Shown piece by piece: positions 24,491-32,574 of a stretch of 43,324 bases of DNA. The notes below the pieces were generated by a model that saw only the letters and a program-made list of their open reading frames with translations, was not told the origin of the DNA and made no database searches. Position 1 is the first letter of the stretch; each line of letters starts with the position of its first letter. The translations under genes were made by a program, and so were the position numbers. The stretch is from Nitrososphaerota archaeon (GTDB lineage Archaea; Thermoproteota; Nitrososphaeria; Nitrososphaerales; Nitrosopumilaceae): contig JAJPGU010000015.1 of the NCBI GenBank assembly GCA_021325615.1, positions 1 to 43,324 on the forward strand. Direction: 5' to 3'.

Positions 24491-24758
24491 CCGGGAAGAA
24501 AAAGGCTAGGCATTGGAATTGCCAGTGCATGGCAAAATTGGTACATGAAATACTTGGGAATTTTTCCATGGTTGGCTGCAAGTCCATGAAACAGTTCGTT
24601 TTTTACGGAAAGCATACTTTGTGCAGGACAGGAAAGTACGAGGCACTCCCTTCAAGGGCTTGCAATAAACCTGACATGGCACTTGATTCAAACAATTCGG
24701 GCATATCGGCAAATAATTTTGAGAACCCAATTTATTGGGGTCATGTTGGGTTATTGGC

Positions 24759-25457
24759 ATGATGATTGAAGGCACGGCAACCGACCTGCGACTCATCCTT
24801 TCACTTTCCATGCTAGGGCTTGCCACCTACTGGGATCTGAAAACGAGGGAGATAAGCGACTTTCTGTGGATTGCCTTTGGAGGCGCATCCGCGGTTCTCA
24901 TTCTGTTCAGTCCCGATATGGGCAGCACCCTGGTGTCAGTAGGGATATCATTGATAGTTGCACCGGTAGTTCTGTTAATTTGGAGATTTGGCCTCTTTGG
25001 AGGTGCCGATGCCTTTGGACTGATAGTCTTGGCCGCGCTAGCTCCGGAGTTTACTTTTTTGCCAGGTGTGGTAACTCCGTTTACCACCCTGACCAATTCC
25101 GCCATACTTTCAGTTGCCCCAATTGTTATCAATTTTTCGAGGAATGCCATATCTCTTGCAAGGGGGCAGGACCTGTTCCGTGGCCTTGAAAACGAGAGCA
25201 AGCGAAAAAAAATTACGGCTCTTTTTGTGGGCTACCGTGCCAAGCACCCAAGATTCAGTTTTTCAATCGAAAGGTCGGAGGGGAATGCAAAGAAATTTGA
25301 TTTTTCTTTAAAGAATGCAGAGGATGCAGAGTTCTGCACCGCCCCTGACACTTGGGTAACGCCGGGCCTTCCGTACATGATCTACATTACATCCGGTTTT
25401 GTCCTCCAGCTGGTTTATGGCGACATTATCTTTCACTTCGTAAAGATATCGCACTAG
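24759..25457 (+). CDS. flaK: Pre-archaellin / prepilin peptidase, GxGD type
   Basis: This is a 232-aa polytopic membrane aspartic protease (family A24) that removes class III signal peptides from archaellins and pilins. The two catalytic aspartates are D26 in TYWDLKTREISD, a classic context for the family, and D84 in the FGGADAFG version of the GxGD motif. Hydrophobic helices lie at about 10-25, 35-52, 55-75, 85-100 and 110-125, with a large soluble segment (about 140-210) before a final helix. That soluble insert makes it longer than some archaeal homologues. The start is an ATG pair at 24759/24762. The archaellin at the left edge of this window is a probable substrate. Confidence 0.85.
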   Translation: MMIEGTATDLRLILSLSMLGLATYWDLKTREISDFLWIAFGGASAVLILFSPDMGSTLVSVGISLIVAPVVLLIWRFGLFGGADAFGLIVLAALAPEFTFLPGVVTPFTTLTNSAILSVAPIVINFSRNAISLARGQDLFRGLENESKRKKITALFVGYRAKHPRFSFSIERSEGNAKKFDFSLKNAEDAEFCTAPDTWVTPGLPYMIYITSGFVLQLVYGDIIFHFVKISH

Positions 25458-25518
25458 GGACGCCCATCGTGGGGCCAATAATTTGAAAGTTTATTACCAA
25501 TTCGGAATTAGGAATTTC

Positions 25519-25926
25519 ATGGCCCTCAAGGCAGCGATCATAATGTCAGTGATCTCAATAATCATGTTGGCAGTATACGGAGCAGACGTGATAGCGGCGG
25601 GCCCTAACTCCGATCAGTCTGGAAAGACGGGGTTTCTGGCGATGGACGCGTCCACAAGGGGCTCGGTATTTGGAATCATACCATCGGCGATGCTCATTGC
25701 GTCGTACTTTATCACTAGGAAGGAGCCTTCAAAACCACTTGGCGTACTCATGATAGTTGGGGGAGCCATGATAATTGTGGGCACCGGCGTCATATTAGCA
25801 ATACAGGGGAGCCAGTCAATGGATTCAAGGGCAGTCCGTGAATTCGGGGCGGTCTTAGGTATAGGGGTGGTAATCGCAGTTCTTGGTGGCATCAAGATAA
25901 AAAAATCAATGAAGACCGTAGTGTGA
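25519..25926 (+). CDS. Small four-helix membrane protein, unknown
   Basis: This 135-aa protein has hydrophobic segments at about 3-22, 53-68, 76-98 and 110-127 and a basic C-terminus (IKIKKSMKTVV), suggesting four membrane helices. I recognise no family. A TATA-like GTTTATTACC at about 25488-25497 is 26-30 bases upstream of the ATG at 25519, supporting a leaderless start there rather than at an earlier TTG. It follows the peptidase gene by about 60 bases but seems to have its own promoter. Confidence 0.65.
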   Translation: MALKAAIIMSVISIIMLAVYGADVIAAGPNSDQSGKTGFLAMDASTRGSVFGIIPSAMLIASYFITRKEPSKPLGVLMIVGGAMIIVGTGVILAIQGSQSMDSRAVREFGAVLGIGVVIAVLGGIKIKKSMKTVV

Positions 25927-25957
25927 CCATTCTTTTATAGAACAAAATCTTCATACC

Positions 25958-26137
25958 ATGGCACTTTCATGTCAAATCATGGAAACCTGCAGCAAATGCG
26001 GGAAAGAGTCAACAAAAACCTATGACTGCGAGCATACGAACGAAGAGGAATACTGCGTCGAGTGCTACACCGAGCTTCATTACTACCTGACTGAGAAACC
26101 GCGGGAAGACATCAGAAAAACGGAACCGATTGGATAA
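25958..26137 (+). CDS. Small zinc-ribbon-like protein
   Basis: A 59-codon frame encodes a Cys-rich protein with paired ligands: CSKC at residues 11-14, C24 and H26, then CVEC at 33-36. It is followed by an aromatic and charged tail (YTELHYYLTEKPRED). The two CxxC pairs about 20 residues apart suit a single zinc ribbon. The ATG at 25958 gives 59 aa; a second ATG at 25979 would give METCSKCG and 52 aa. It stands alone between a membrane protein and the nucleotidyltransferase operon. Function is unknown; small zinc ribbons of this kind often bind nucleic acid or transcription machinery. Confidence 0.65.
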   Translation: MALSCQIMETCSKCGKESTKTYDCEHTNEEEYCVECYTELHYYLTEKPREDIRKTEPIG

Positions 26138-26269
26138 GTATCGGGCCTCGAAAAAATCATACAAGTTAAATTTTTAGACCACGAGGTGTAGCCATAGATC
26201 CAAAGGCGTTCGTTGCCCATAGTTGTTGTTTCCAAATCTTTTAATTCCAATCCACGCGGTGTTCGTAAT

Positions 26270-26959
26270 GTGAAAGTAGTAATTCTTTCCGGCGGCATGG
26301 GGAAGAGGCTGAGGCCTCTGACTGACTATCTGCCGAAACCGTTGCTTCCAATTTGCGGCATCCCAATAATAGAATGGCAGATAAAATATTTCAAGAAGTT
26401 CGGGGTGGATGAGTTCATAATTTGCGCTGGATACCGAGGAGCCCAGATAATCGACTTTCTGGAATCCAAGGATCTCGGAGCCAAGATTAGTTTCTCTTTA
26501 GAAAAATCACCGCTTGGAACTGGCGGGGCAATTAAAAATGCCAGCAGACATATCGGTAAAGAGGACTTTTTTGTGATCAACGGTGACGTGATAACCAACT
26601 TGGATCTGAACAGGCTGAAAGGAAACCCAAACTCCATTGCAGTCATCCCGTTGAGGACAAACTTTGGGGTCGTACACATCGAAGGCAACAAGGTAAGGAA
26701 ATTCGAGGAAAAGCCTGAACTTGTGAATTACTGGATGAACGCAGGCATATATTACCTGAAAAACTCCGTGCTCAAGTTGCTTCCGAAAACTGGAAACATA
26801 GAAAATACCGCATTTCCAAAACTTGCAACGGCTGGAAACCTCCTTGCTGTCAAATTTGAAAGAGTCTTCTGGCAGTCCGTAGATTCTCATAAGGACATTG
26901 ACGAGTCTACTAGGCAGATGCAATCCATAAAATATGAAGACTTTCTTCTAAGATGGTGA
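26270..26959 (+). CDS. Sugar-1-phosphate nucleotidyltransferase
   Basis: This 229-aa enzyme transfers a nucleotide from NTP to a sugar phosphate. The signature ILSGGMGKRLRPLTDYLPKP is complete, followed by KSPLGTGGAIKNA, FFVINGDVITN (metal-binding Asp) and NAGIYYL with a downstream EE/Glu pair (RKFEEKPELV). I chose the GTG at 26270 because families of this type begin with MKxVILxGG, and a TATA-like CTTTTAATT at 26238-26246 lies 28 bases upstream. Upstream in-frame codons look untranslated. It lacks the C-terminal left-handed helix of longer acetyltransferase fusions. It heads a four-gene operon, overlapping the next gene by 7 bases. The sugar is unknown. Confidence 0.88.
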   Translation: MKVVILSGGMGKRLRPLTDYLPKPLLPICGIPIIEWQIKYFKKFGVDEFIICAGYRGAQIIDFLESKDLGAKISFSLEKSPLGTGGAIKNASRHIGKEDFFVINGDVITNLDLNRLKGNPNSIAVIPLRTNFGVVHIEGNKVRKFEEKPELVNYWMNAGIYYLKNSVLKLLPKTGNIENTAFPKLATAGNLLAVKFERVFWQSVDSHKDIDESTRQMQSIKYEDFLLRW

Positions 26960-27933
26960 TTGGTTTGAGGCTAGGCTTTAGTCTCGGGTCTCTTCTGTCG
27001 GTGGACGAGATACTGGACTGCGCGAAAGTTTTGAAGCAGTACAGCCCAGATTCCATATGGGTTCCGGAAACGTGGGGGATGGAATGTGGCACGATGCTCG
27101 CGGCAGTCTCTCAGATTGCACGAGAACCCAAGATAGGCTCGTCCATCATAAACATCTATTCTAGAACTCCATCCCTCATAGCCATGAGTGCTGCCACACT
27201 TGACCTCCTCTCGCATGGGCGTCTAATACTCGGGCTTGGGACAAGCAGCAAGGCAATCGTTGAGGAATGGCATGGCCTTGAATTCATGGAGCCGCTTCAA
27301 AGGATGCGGGAATGCGTCGAGATCATCCGGAGGATCCTTGCTGGAAACAAGGTAAACTACGACGGTAAAATCTTCAAGATTAGGAATTTTGGGCTTCTCA
27401 TCAAGCCGCTAAGGATGTCGGTCCCAATCTACTTGGCCGCAGTAAATGAAAAGATGGTAGATCTGGCCTGGGAGATGGGAGACGGGGTAATCTTCTACCT
27501 CAGGCCAAGGAATGAGCTGCAAAAAACTATTACTAGAATGCATAACAGGAAGAGGATAGACGTGGCATGCCAGATTATTACCTGTGTTTCTGACGATTTG
27601 GAAAAAGCTCTTACAAGGGCAAAAAAGACCATATCCTTCTACGTTGCGGTAGGTAAGACATACAGAGACTTTTTGTCCATGAACGGGTTCAGGAAGGAAA
27701 CTGAGGCGATTTTTTCCGAATACGGAAGATCAGGCCTTGGGGGGATACATGATCTAGTGCCAGATTCCATGGTGGAATCGCTTGCACTTTGCGGTACTCC
27801 GGCGGAAATTCCTGCAAAACTCAAGCGTTTTTCCGAGGCCGGTATAGACCTCCCAATTATTCAGTTCAACCCGATAGGCGACGTGGCAGGATCATTCAGG
27901 ACGCTCGCGGCTTCCTTGAAGGGGGAGATTTGA
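26953..27933 (+). CDS. F420-dependent oxidoreductase, luciferase-like (LLM) family
   Basis: This is a 326-aa TIM-barrel flavin/F420 enzyme. Typical features are LGFSLGSLLSVDEILDCAK (N-terminal strand and helix), SIWVPETWG, SRTPSLIAMSAATLDLLSHG, RLILGLGTSSKAIVEEWHG and PIYLAAVNEKMVDLA, matching the methylenetetrahydromethanopterin-reductase-like branch. The substrate cannot be read from sequence. It overlaps the nucleotidyltransferase by 7 bases and is followed directly by the thiolase start, so the operon is translationally linked. Ammonia-oxidising archaea make coenzyme F420, which fits. Confidence 0.87.
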   Translation: MVIGLRLGFSLGSLLSVDEILDCAKVLKQYSPDSIWVPETWGMECGTMLAAVSQIAREPKIGSSIINIYSRTPSLIAMSAATLDLLSHGRLILGLGTSSKAIVEEWHGLEFMEPLQRMRECVEIIRRILAGNKVNYDGKIFKIRNFGLLIKPLRMSVPIYLAAVNEKMVDLAWEMGDGVIFYLRPRNELQKTITRMHNRKRIDVACQIITCVSDDLEKALTRAKKTISFYVAVGKTYRDFLSMNGFRKETEAIFSEYGRSGLGGIHDLVPDSMVESLALCGTPAEIPAKLKRFSEAGIDLPIIQFNPIGDVAGSFRTLAASLKGEI

Positions 27934-29043
27934 TTGAGGAGGGTCGGGATTGTTTCCGCAGGGCAGACCAAGTTCACCAAGGACGACTCTTCCATCGAGT
28001 CGCTTCTAGTCTCCTCGGTAAAACCCCTTTTTGATGAATCAAAAGACCTGTCTCAAAAAGACATCGATGTAGTACTGACCTCCACAAACTCAAACCAGAA
28101 ATATCTTGCAAATATCGTTTCGGAGTTGTCAGGGATATCGCCGAGGATAGCACATTCGGTGGAAAGCCTTTGCAATTCAGGGACAAATTGCATAGTGTCC
28201 GCATTTTCATACATCGCCTCGGGGCTTGCAGACGTCGCACTCGTCGTTGGGGCTGAGAAAACTGACAGTCCGGGGCTTGTTTTGGACTGGGACGTATCAA
28301 GGGGGCAATACAAGCATCCAATTTACTGGTCCTCACTCTTTACTAGCTCCCACATGAGAAAATACGGTACTACGCTTGAAGACTTGGCCTATGTTTCTGC
28401 AAAAAACCACGTGAATGGTAGGGCGAACCCGTTTTCTTATTTTGATAGGTCATACTCTTTTGAGGACGTGATGGCCTCGAAAAAACTCACCGATAACGTA
28501 AGGCTGCTTGACTGCTCAATGCCATGCAACGGGTCCGCCTCCATCCTTCTTGCCTCGGAGGACGTTGCGAACAAATTCAAGGAAAAGCCTGTGTGGATTA
28601 CGGGCATAGGACAAAAGTCTATTTCTGCCGGATTTACAAAGAATTCCGACCTATCTTCCATGCAAAGCACCTCTATCGCGGCCTCAGATGCCTTTTCGAT
28701 GGCAAGATGCTCGCCGAGGGAGATCGACGTTGCTGAGGTGCATGATGCCTTTAGCATATGCGAGATTATGGCCCTTGAAGATCTCGGGCTAGCCGAGCGC
28801 GGGCGCGGCGCGAAGATTGTAAGGGACCTTTATGAGACCGGGAGCAGGAAAGTTAATCCGCGCGGTGGGCTCATTGGTACAGGGCATCCACTCGGGGCAA
28901 CTGGGATTGCACAGACAATAGAGGCATACAGGCAAATCTGCGGGGAATCTGGCAAGAGGCAGATTGATGGTGCGAGGACTGCACTAGTGCACAACATGTC
29001 TGCAGCGGCTACATCCTCAACCGTCATGGTATTAAGGTCATGA
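27934..29043 (+). CDS. Archaeal thiolase / acetyl-CoA C-acetyltransferase
   Basis: This 369-aa enzyme condenses two acetyl-CoA into acetoacetyl-CoA, the entry step of the mevalonate pathway. The nucleophile is C80 in VESLCNSGTNC. The HDAF motif (H270) and GGLIGTGHPLGATG (H318) are present; the C-terminal segment NMSAAATSSTVMV lacks the second cysteine of bacterial thiolases, as in archaeal enzymes. The start is the TTG directly after the previous stop (RRVGIVSAG); no better start exists nearby. The next gene is a DUF35 protein overlapping by 4 bases. In methanogens, thiolase, DUF35 protein and HMG-CoA synthase form one complex; here the synthase is about 8.7 kb away at 37722. Confidence 0.9.
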   Translation: MRRVGIVSAGQTKFTKDDSSIESLLVSSVKPLFDESKDLSQKDIDVVLTSTNSNQKYLANIVSELSGISPRIAHSVESLCNSGTNCIVSAFSYIASGLADVALVVGAEKTDSPGLVLDWDVSRGQYKHPIYWSSLFTSSHMRKYGTTLEDLAYVSAKNHVNGRANPFSYFDRSYSFEDVMASKKLTDNVRLLDCSMPCNGSASILLASEDVANKFKEKPVWITGIGQKSISAGFTKNSDLSSMQSTSIAASDAFSMARCSPREIDVAEVHDAFSICEIMALEDLGLAERGRGAKIVRDLYETGSRKVNPRGGLIGTGHPLGATGIAQTIEAYRQICGESGKRQIDGARTALVHNMSAAATSSTVMVLRS

Positions 29044-29366
29044 ATAGATTCGAAAAGGAGCTAAAAGAAGGCAATTTTGTTTGCGGCGAGTGCCCAAATT
29101 GTAAAAACATCGTGTGGCCCCCGAGTGAATACTGTAGTGCATGCCTTGGCGGAGTTATTTGGCGCGGGGCATCCCGCAGTGGAACCTTGATTGAGTATTC
29201 TCGCAAGAACGGAGAATGGTTTGGGATGGCGGAATTTGAGGGAAAAATAAGGATACTTGGGACCATAATGTCCGACAATGAACCAAGAGTTGGGCAAAAA
29301 CTGCGTCTTGAAAAATGCGGTTATGATGAAGGCGAGAGGTTTCTATTTAACGTCGTTGGGAACTGA
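29040..29366 (+). CDS. DUF35 acyl-CoA-binding OB-fold/zinc-ribbon protein
   Basis: This 108-aa protein pairs with archaeal thiolases. An N-terminal helix (MNRFEKELKEGN) leads to a four-cysteine rubredoxin-like zinc ribbon (CGECPNCKN and CSACLGG; the outer pair are C19-like CPNC and CSAC), then an OB fold (SGTLIEYSRKNGE, IRILGTIMSDNEPRVGQKL). Known members channel acetoacetyl-CoA between thiolase and HMG-CoA synthase. It overlaps the thiolase stop by 4 bases and ends the operon. Confidence 0.9.
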   Translation: MNRFEKELKEGNFVCGECPNCKNIVWPPSEYCSACLGGVIWRGASRSGTLIEYSRKNGEWFGMAEFEGKIRILGTIMSDNEPRVGQKLRLEKCGYDEGERFLFNVVGN

Positions 29367-29383
29367 GTTTTTCAACCCGCGCA

Positions 29384-29716
29384 TTACGGGAATCTGAGCG
29401 TGGCCTTCTCTAACTCCAAGATGGGGATGTAAAGTGACATGCTGTCGCTGCCAATCTTTTCCACAAAGGCAAAATCCCCCGTCAGTCGCTTCAACTCGAT
29501 GAATTTTTTCGATGGCTTGTCCTTTACCTCTAGATAATGGACAACTGTGCCACCGATTGCACCAGTTTGGATGAAAATTATGTTTTGGCCATTGTGCGTT
29601 ATATGGTAGATCAGGGGAATCGCACCAAGCATCGACTGGGAGGAATACAGGATTACCTTGAGAAGGTCTTCGTATCCACTGTATTTGAGATATGTAACCG
29701 AATCAGCCGAAGACAT
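29384..29716 (-). CDS. Small conserved-looking protein, unknown function
   Basis: This 110-aa soluble protein reads as a mixed alpha/beta domain (LLKVILYSSQSML, NIIFIQTGAIGGTVVHYLEV, FAFVEKIGSDSMSLYIPI). I recognise no family or catalytic motif. A TATA-like TATTAATC at 29740-29747 lies about 27 bases upstream of the ATG, supporting expression from this strand. It converges with the DUF35 gene, 17 bases apart, and stands alone otherwise. Confidence 0.6.
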   Translation of the reverse strand: MSSADSVTYLKYSGYEDLLKVILYSSQSMLGAIPLIYHITHNGQNIIFIQTGAIGGTVVHYLEVKDKPSKKFIELKRLTGDFAFVEKIGSDSMSLYIPILELEKATLRFP

Positions 29717-29866
29717 GTTGGAAATACCAAGTCCATGTCATATTAATCCTGAGGTCTTTTTCTATTTAAGTAACGGCAAGGCCTCACCTGAATCAATGAA
29801 AATAGCCAACTTGGTGTTATCAGAATTACCATCAACTCTATTACCTTAGCGGCTTTTCGATAATCA

Positions 29867-30487
29867 TTGGCAGTACAGGTTGAACGCGATTCAAGAGGAA
29901 TAGGAAGACATGTTGCCACAAGCAGAAAAAAAACCAGGGCTGAAAACCAAAGGATTGCAAGGACTAGGAGGCAGCGGGGCTACAACTGGGAGGATACCCT
30001 CGTCAAGAGATTCAATTCTGTGGATGGGTGGAAGGCCTTCCGACTTGGCTCGCCAAGCGTGGGGTTGCCTGACATACTTGCAGTTAGCACGAAAGAAAAC
30101 ACCATTTATACAATAGAGGCCAAGTCTGGGACCAGCACCACCCTACAGGTACCATATGACCAGATTCAAAGGTGTCTGAAATGGATTCACACTTTTGAAT
30201 TATACGACAGGAGGAAAATGGTAATTGCCTTCAAATTCCTGTCGAAAAAAAGGATTGGAAAGGGGATGTACGAGCAGAGGGAGCTTAGGGAATATTACAA
30301 GATTTGGGATGAGGCCCACCCAGTAACCAACTTCGTATGCACTTATGACGGTGCGACATATTCCATATCTGACGGCCAGAGGAAGACGCTACAACTTGGA
30401 GACTGCCAAATGCCATTCAAAACAAGGACTGGATCGGGCCGTTTGCCTGCTGCGCAATCACATGATTCATCAGCCAATATCCAATAA
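29867..30487 (+). CDS. Hjc-like PD-(D/E)xK nuclease
   Basis: This 206-aa protein has the archaeal Holliday junction resolvase core in residues about 37-100. GYNWEDTLVKRF supplies the first Glu, GLPDILAV the Asp, and YTIEAKSG the ExK pair; a later YDQIQRCLKW helix is also typical. Archaeal Hjc is about 130-140 aa; here a basic N-terminus (SRKKTRAENQRIARTRRQRG) and about 60 extra C-terminal residues (after YEQRELREYYKIW) are added. It may resolve recombination or replication junctions. The TTG at 29867 follows a TATA-like CTATTACC by about 27 bases. A stand-alone repair nuclease of related fold is the alternative. Confidence 0.78.
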   Translation: MAVQVERDSRGIGRHVATSRKKTRAENQRIARTRRQRGYNWEDTLVKRFNSVDGWKAFRLGSPSVGLPDILAVSTKENTIYTIEAKSGTSTTLQVPYDQIQRCLKWIHTFELYDRRKMVIAFKFLSKKRIGKGMYEQRELREYYKIWDEAHPVTNFVCTYDGATYSISDGQRKTLQLGDCQMPFKTRTGSGRLPAAQSHDSSANIQ

Positions 30488-30520
30488 CTTCTTTAATGGC
30501 TTGGTGTCATTATATGAGAG

Positions 30521-30880
30521 ATGAGTTTTGAAGATTTTGTAGATGAGCGAAGTCTGGTAAGCCACGATGCATTGGGCACGAAAGAAATAAAGCTAAAACT
30601 CCTGGAGGTTCAGGATGATACGTCAGACCACGTTTGGAGGTTCGGTGTAAGAGTCAAGGTGAAAAAAGTTTTGGTGACAATCAAACACATCAGGACGCAG
30701 CAGGTGGAGGAGGGGGAATTCGACCTGCAAGAGATTGAAAAGGAAATGAAGGAAAAAAGGCACTACAGTTCCACAAACCGCTGGGTCCAAACAACAGACA
30801 TCAAGAACGGGTACATCCTAAGTACGAGACATGCATCACTTCTCGGTGACGCAGTTGCGCTTGACTACATAGTCATCTGA
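30521..30880 (+). CDS. Small soluble protein, unknown function
   Basis: This 119-aa protein is rich in charged beta strands (KEIKLKLLEVQDDT, RFGVRVKVKKVLVTIKHIR) with a helix EFDLQEIEKEMKEKRHY. I recognise no family. A TATA-like TCTTTAATGG at about 30489-30498 sits 27 bases before the ATG, so the transcript is probably leaderless. It converges with the flavin-reductase-fold gene and overlaps its end by 8 bases. Confidence 0.6.
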   Translation: MSFEDFVDERSLVSHDALGTKEIKLKLLEVQDDTSDHVWRFGVRVKVKKVLVTIKHIRTQQVEEGEFDLQEIEKEMKEKRHYSSTNRWVQTTDIKNGYILSTRHASLLGDAVALDYIVI

Positions 30881-31769
30881 GCAAATGCCGCAGGAATGAG
30901 TCCGTTGCGGGAGAAACCCAAGCAACAGGGATCGAATTCTTCTGAAGAGTACCATCAAAGAGGACAATGTTCAGCCTCTGCTGCCTCTTGTTGTTCTGGA
31001 GCAAGAGTCTGCACATCCTGGGCTTTCCCTTGATAGAAATCTTCAGCCCGGCATTGCTCAAATAGATTCCAAGTTCCTCCTTGTAATCTGACCCTTTTTT
31101 CGGGTGGGTGAAAGGGATTGTTGCTTTCATGGCCTTATCTGTAGGTCCGCTGGTCAGAATCATGTTCTTTGACCTTACAACCACGCCGGTTGCCTTTGTG
31201 ATGAACTTGGTTTGACCCTGCTGGCTAAATGCATCAAAAACTCCCTTCGATACCCGGACCTTTCTCCTTTCAGGCTCTATAGGCCTGCACATCCCAAAAT
31301 ACCTGTTGCGGTGATATATGAGGGGTTTTTTGTCTTCATCATGTCTTATCGAGTAAACTCTCCCGATTACCATCTCATGGTCTCCCGTTCTCTGTATCTT
31401 ATGCACCAGGCATTCTGCATTGACAACACATCCCTTGATCATTGGCAGGCCAGACCTTGTCCGATACGTGGTAAAAAGGCTGTCAAGTCCCAATTTATCG
31501 ACTTCCTTCCTTGAGAAACCCCCTGCTATGCTGACAAGGGTTGCCTGTTCTTCCGAGGCAACATTCACGCCAAAACATCTTGACCGCTTTATATTTTCAA
31601 GTGTGCTGGAGCCATCATGTATGAACACCGCAATTAGCATTGGCTCGTATGAAACCTGCATTGTCCATTCGGCCGCCATCACATCACTCCCTGCAGGACC
31701 CGTGGATGTAATAAGACTCAGCCCTGTTGCAAAGAATCGCTGGGCCTGCTTCATGGCTTTATTTTGCAT
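30873..31769 (-). CDS. Flavin reductase-like (FMN split-barrel) protein
   Basis: This is a 298-aa protein. Residues about 5-165 follow the flavin reductase pattern: MKQAQRFFATGLSLITS, SDVMAAEWTMQVSYEPMLIA, LENIKRSRCFGVNVASEEQ, and LVHKIQRTGDHEMVIGRV. The remaining ~130 residues form an extra C-terminal domain with short basic strands (RVSKGVFDAF, LKISIKGKPRMCRLLLQNN) not seen in simple reductases. I chose the ATG at 31769 because a TATA-like ACTAATATTT about 27 bases upstream suggests a leaderless transcript; a TTG at 31790 is the alternative. It binds FMN and may reduce it with NAD(P)H or act in another redox reaction. Confidence 0.8.
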   Translation of the reverse strand: MQNKAMKQAQRFFATGLSLITSTGPAGSDVMAAEWTMQVSYEPMLIAVFIHDGSSTLENIKRSRCFGVNVASEEQATLVSIAGGFSRKEVDKLGLDSLFTTYRTRSGLPMIKGCVVNAECLVHKIQRTGDHEMVIGRVYSIRHDEDKKPLIYHRNRYFGMCRPIEPERRKVRVSKGVFDAFSQQGQTKFITKATGVVVRSKNMILTSGPTDKAMKATIPFTHPKKGSDYKEELGIYLSNAGLKISIKGKPRMCRLLLQNNKRQQRLNIVLFDGTLQKNSIPVAWVSPATDSFLRHLLR

Positions 31770-31954
31770 ACCGCCAGTTTCAATCGTCAAAATATTAGTT
31801 TAGCTGAAATTCCATACACCTGAAATCCCTCTGATTCCGCTTTAATGATTCCAAAGCCCAGCCGGTATCCAAAGTCCCACTGCTTGCGTAGAACAAACCA
31901 AGGGGTTAAAAGTGGTAATCGGGGCAGTGAATTTTGAAAAAGGCGCCCTGAATC

Positions 31955-32512
31955 ATGGTAAGAAAGACAAAAAAGAAGACGCGGAAGATAGATTTCGAAA
32001 AGGAACGCCGACAAGACAAAAACACAATCATTGCCATAGGGGCAATCGCGGCGGTGGTTGCTGTATTGGTCGTAGTTTCGTACAGTTTGAACCACGCAAC
32101 CAATGGGTCTGACAAGGCTTCGATAATTGACGGCGTTGGATGCGAGAAGGTGCAATCTGATGGGTTTCATTCCTCGGCACACTTGGATCTTTTCGTCGGA
32201 GGGCGTCCCTATGAAGTGCCCTCGGAAATCGGGGTGATTAACGGCACCTGTCGTTATTGGCTAAATACGCAAGACGAATCGGGTATCCTCCACCTCGATG
32301 CGCCGCAAAGTAACCAGTTCACCCTTGGTCAGTTTTACGATATTTGGAAGGCTACAAGCAGCCCGCCTCCCCCCGGGACACCGGAAATTTACATCAACGG
32401 CAAGAGAGAATCCAACGGGATTAACGAAACAGCGATTGGCCCTGGCGATGAGATTGCCGTCATCTACGGGTATAAGCCATCGATCATACCTTCGTCGTAT
32501 CACTTTTCCTAG
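31955..32512 (+). CDS. Membrane-anchored extracellular protein, possible altered metal-binding family
   Basis: This is a 185-aa protein. A basic N-terminus (MVRKTKKKTRKIDFEKERR) and one membrane helix at about 25-44 (IIAIGAIAAVVAVLVVVSYS) anchor an outside domain. That domain reads HSSAHLDLFVGGRPYEVPSEIGV, then CRYWLNTQDESGILHLDAP and FTLGQFYDIW. From memory, a bacterial family has the same layout with WLHTHDxxGIIHIE; here two of those histidines are Asn and Gln. If the histidines bind metal in relatives, this member may have lost or changed that site. It stands alone; an antisense frame overlaps but is less protein-like. Confidence 0.68.
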   Translation: MVRKTKKKTRKIDFEKERRQDKNTIIAIGAIAAVVAVLVVVSYSLNHATNGSDKASIIDGVGCEKVQSDGFHSSAHLDLFVGGRPYEVPSEIGVINGTCRYWLNTQDESGILHLDAPQSNQFTLGQFYDIWKATSSPPPPGTPEIYINGKRESNGINETAIGPGDEIAVIYGYKPSIIPSSYHFS

Positions 32513-32574
32513 TCTGATACATCGGATCAATTTCTTACAGAAAACTTTATGAAAGTAGGATGAAGAGTCCATGC

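Larger units (their letters stand above)
23954..24758. other. Gene-poor stretch of about 800 bases with repeats and hairpins
   Basis: No frame here looks like a conserved protein; open frames on both strands overlap and have unnatural composition. The stretch holds a TATA-like GTATATAAG (about 24065-24073), a duplicated decamer at 24238-24257 and a long hairpin followed by a T-run (24436-24490). It separates the TrmB-family gene from the peptidase gene. It could contain non-coding RNA or regulatory DNA; I found no tRNA cloverleaf or rRNA. Confidence 0.5.

Noticed and set aside
24436-24762. Plus-strand frame of 108 codons in the gene-poor stretch
   Set aside because: Its composition is irregular, it spans the hairpin and T-run, and it overlaps the peptidase start.
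31787-32182. Minus-strand frame of 131 codons opposite the anchored protein
   Set aside because: The plus-strand frame has a basic start, a membrane helix and family-like motifs; the minus one looks random.
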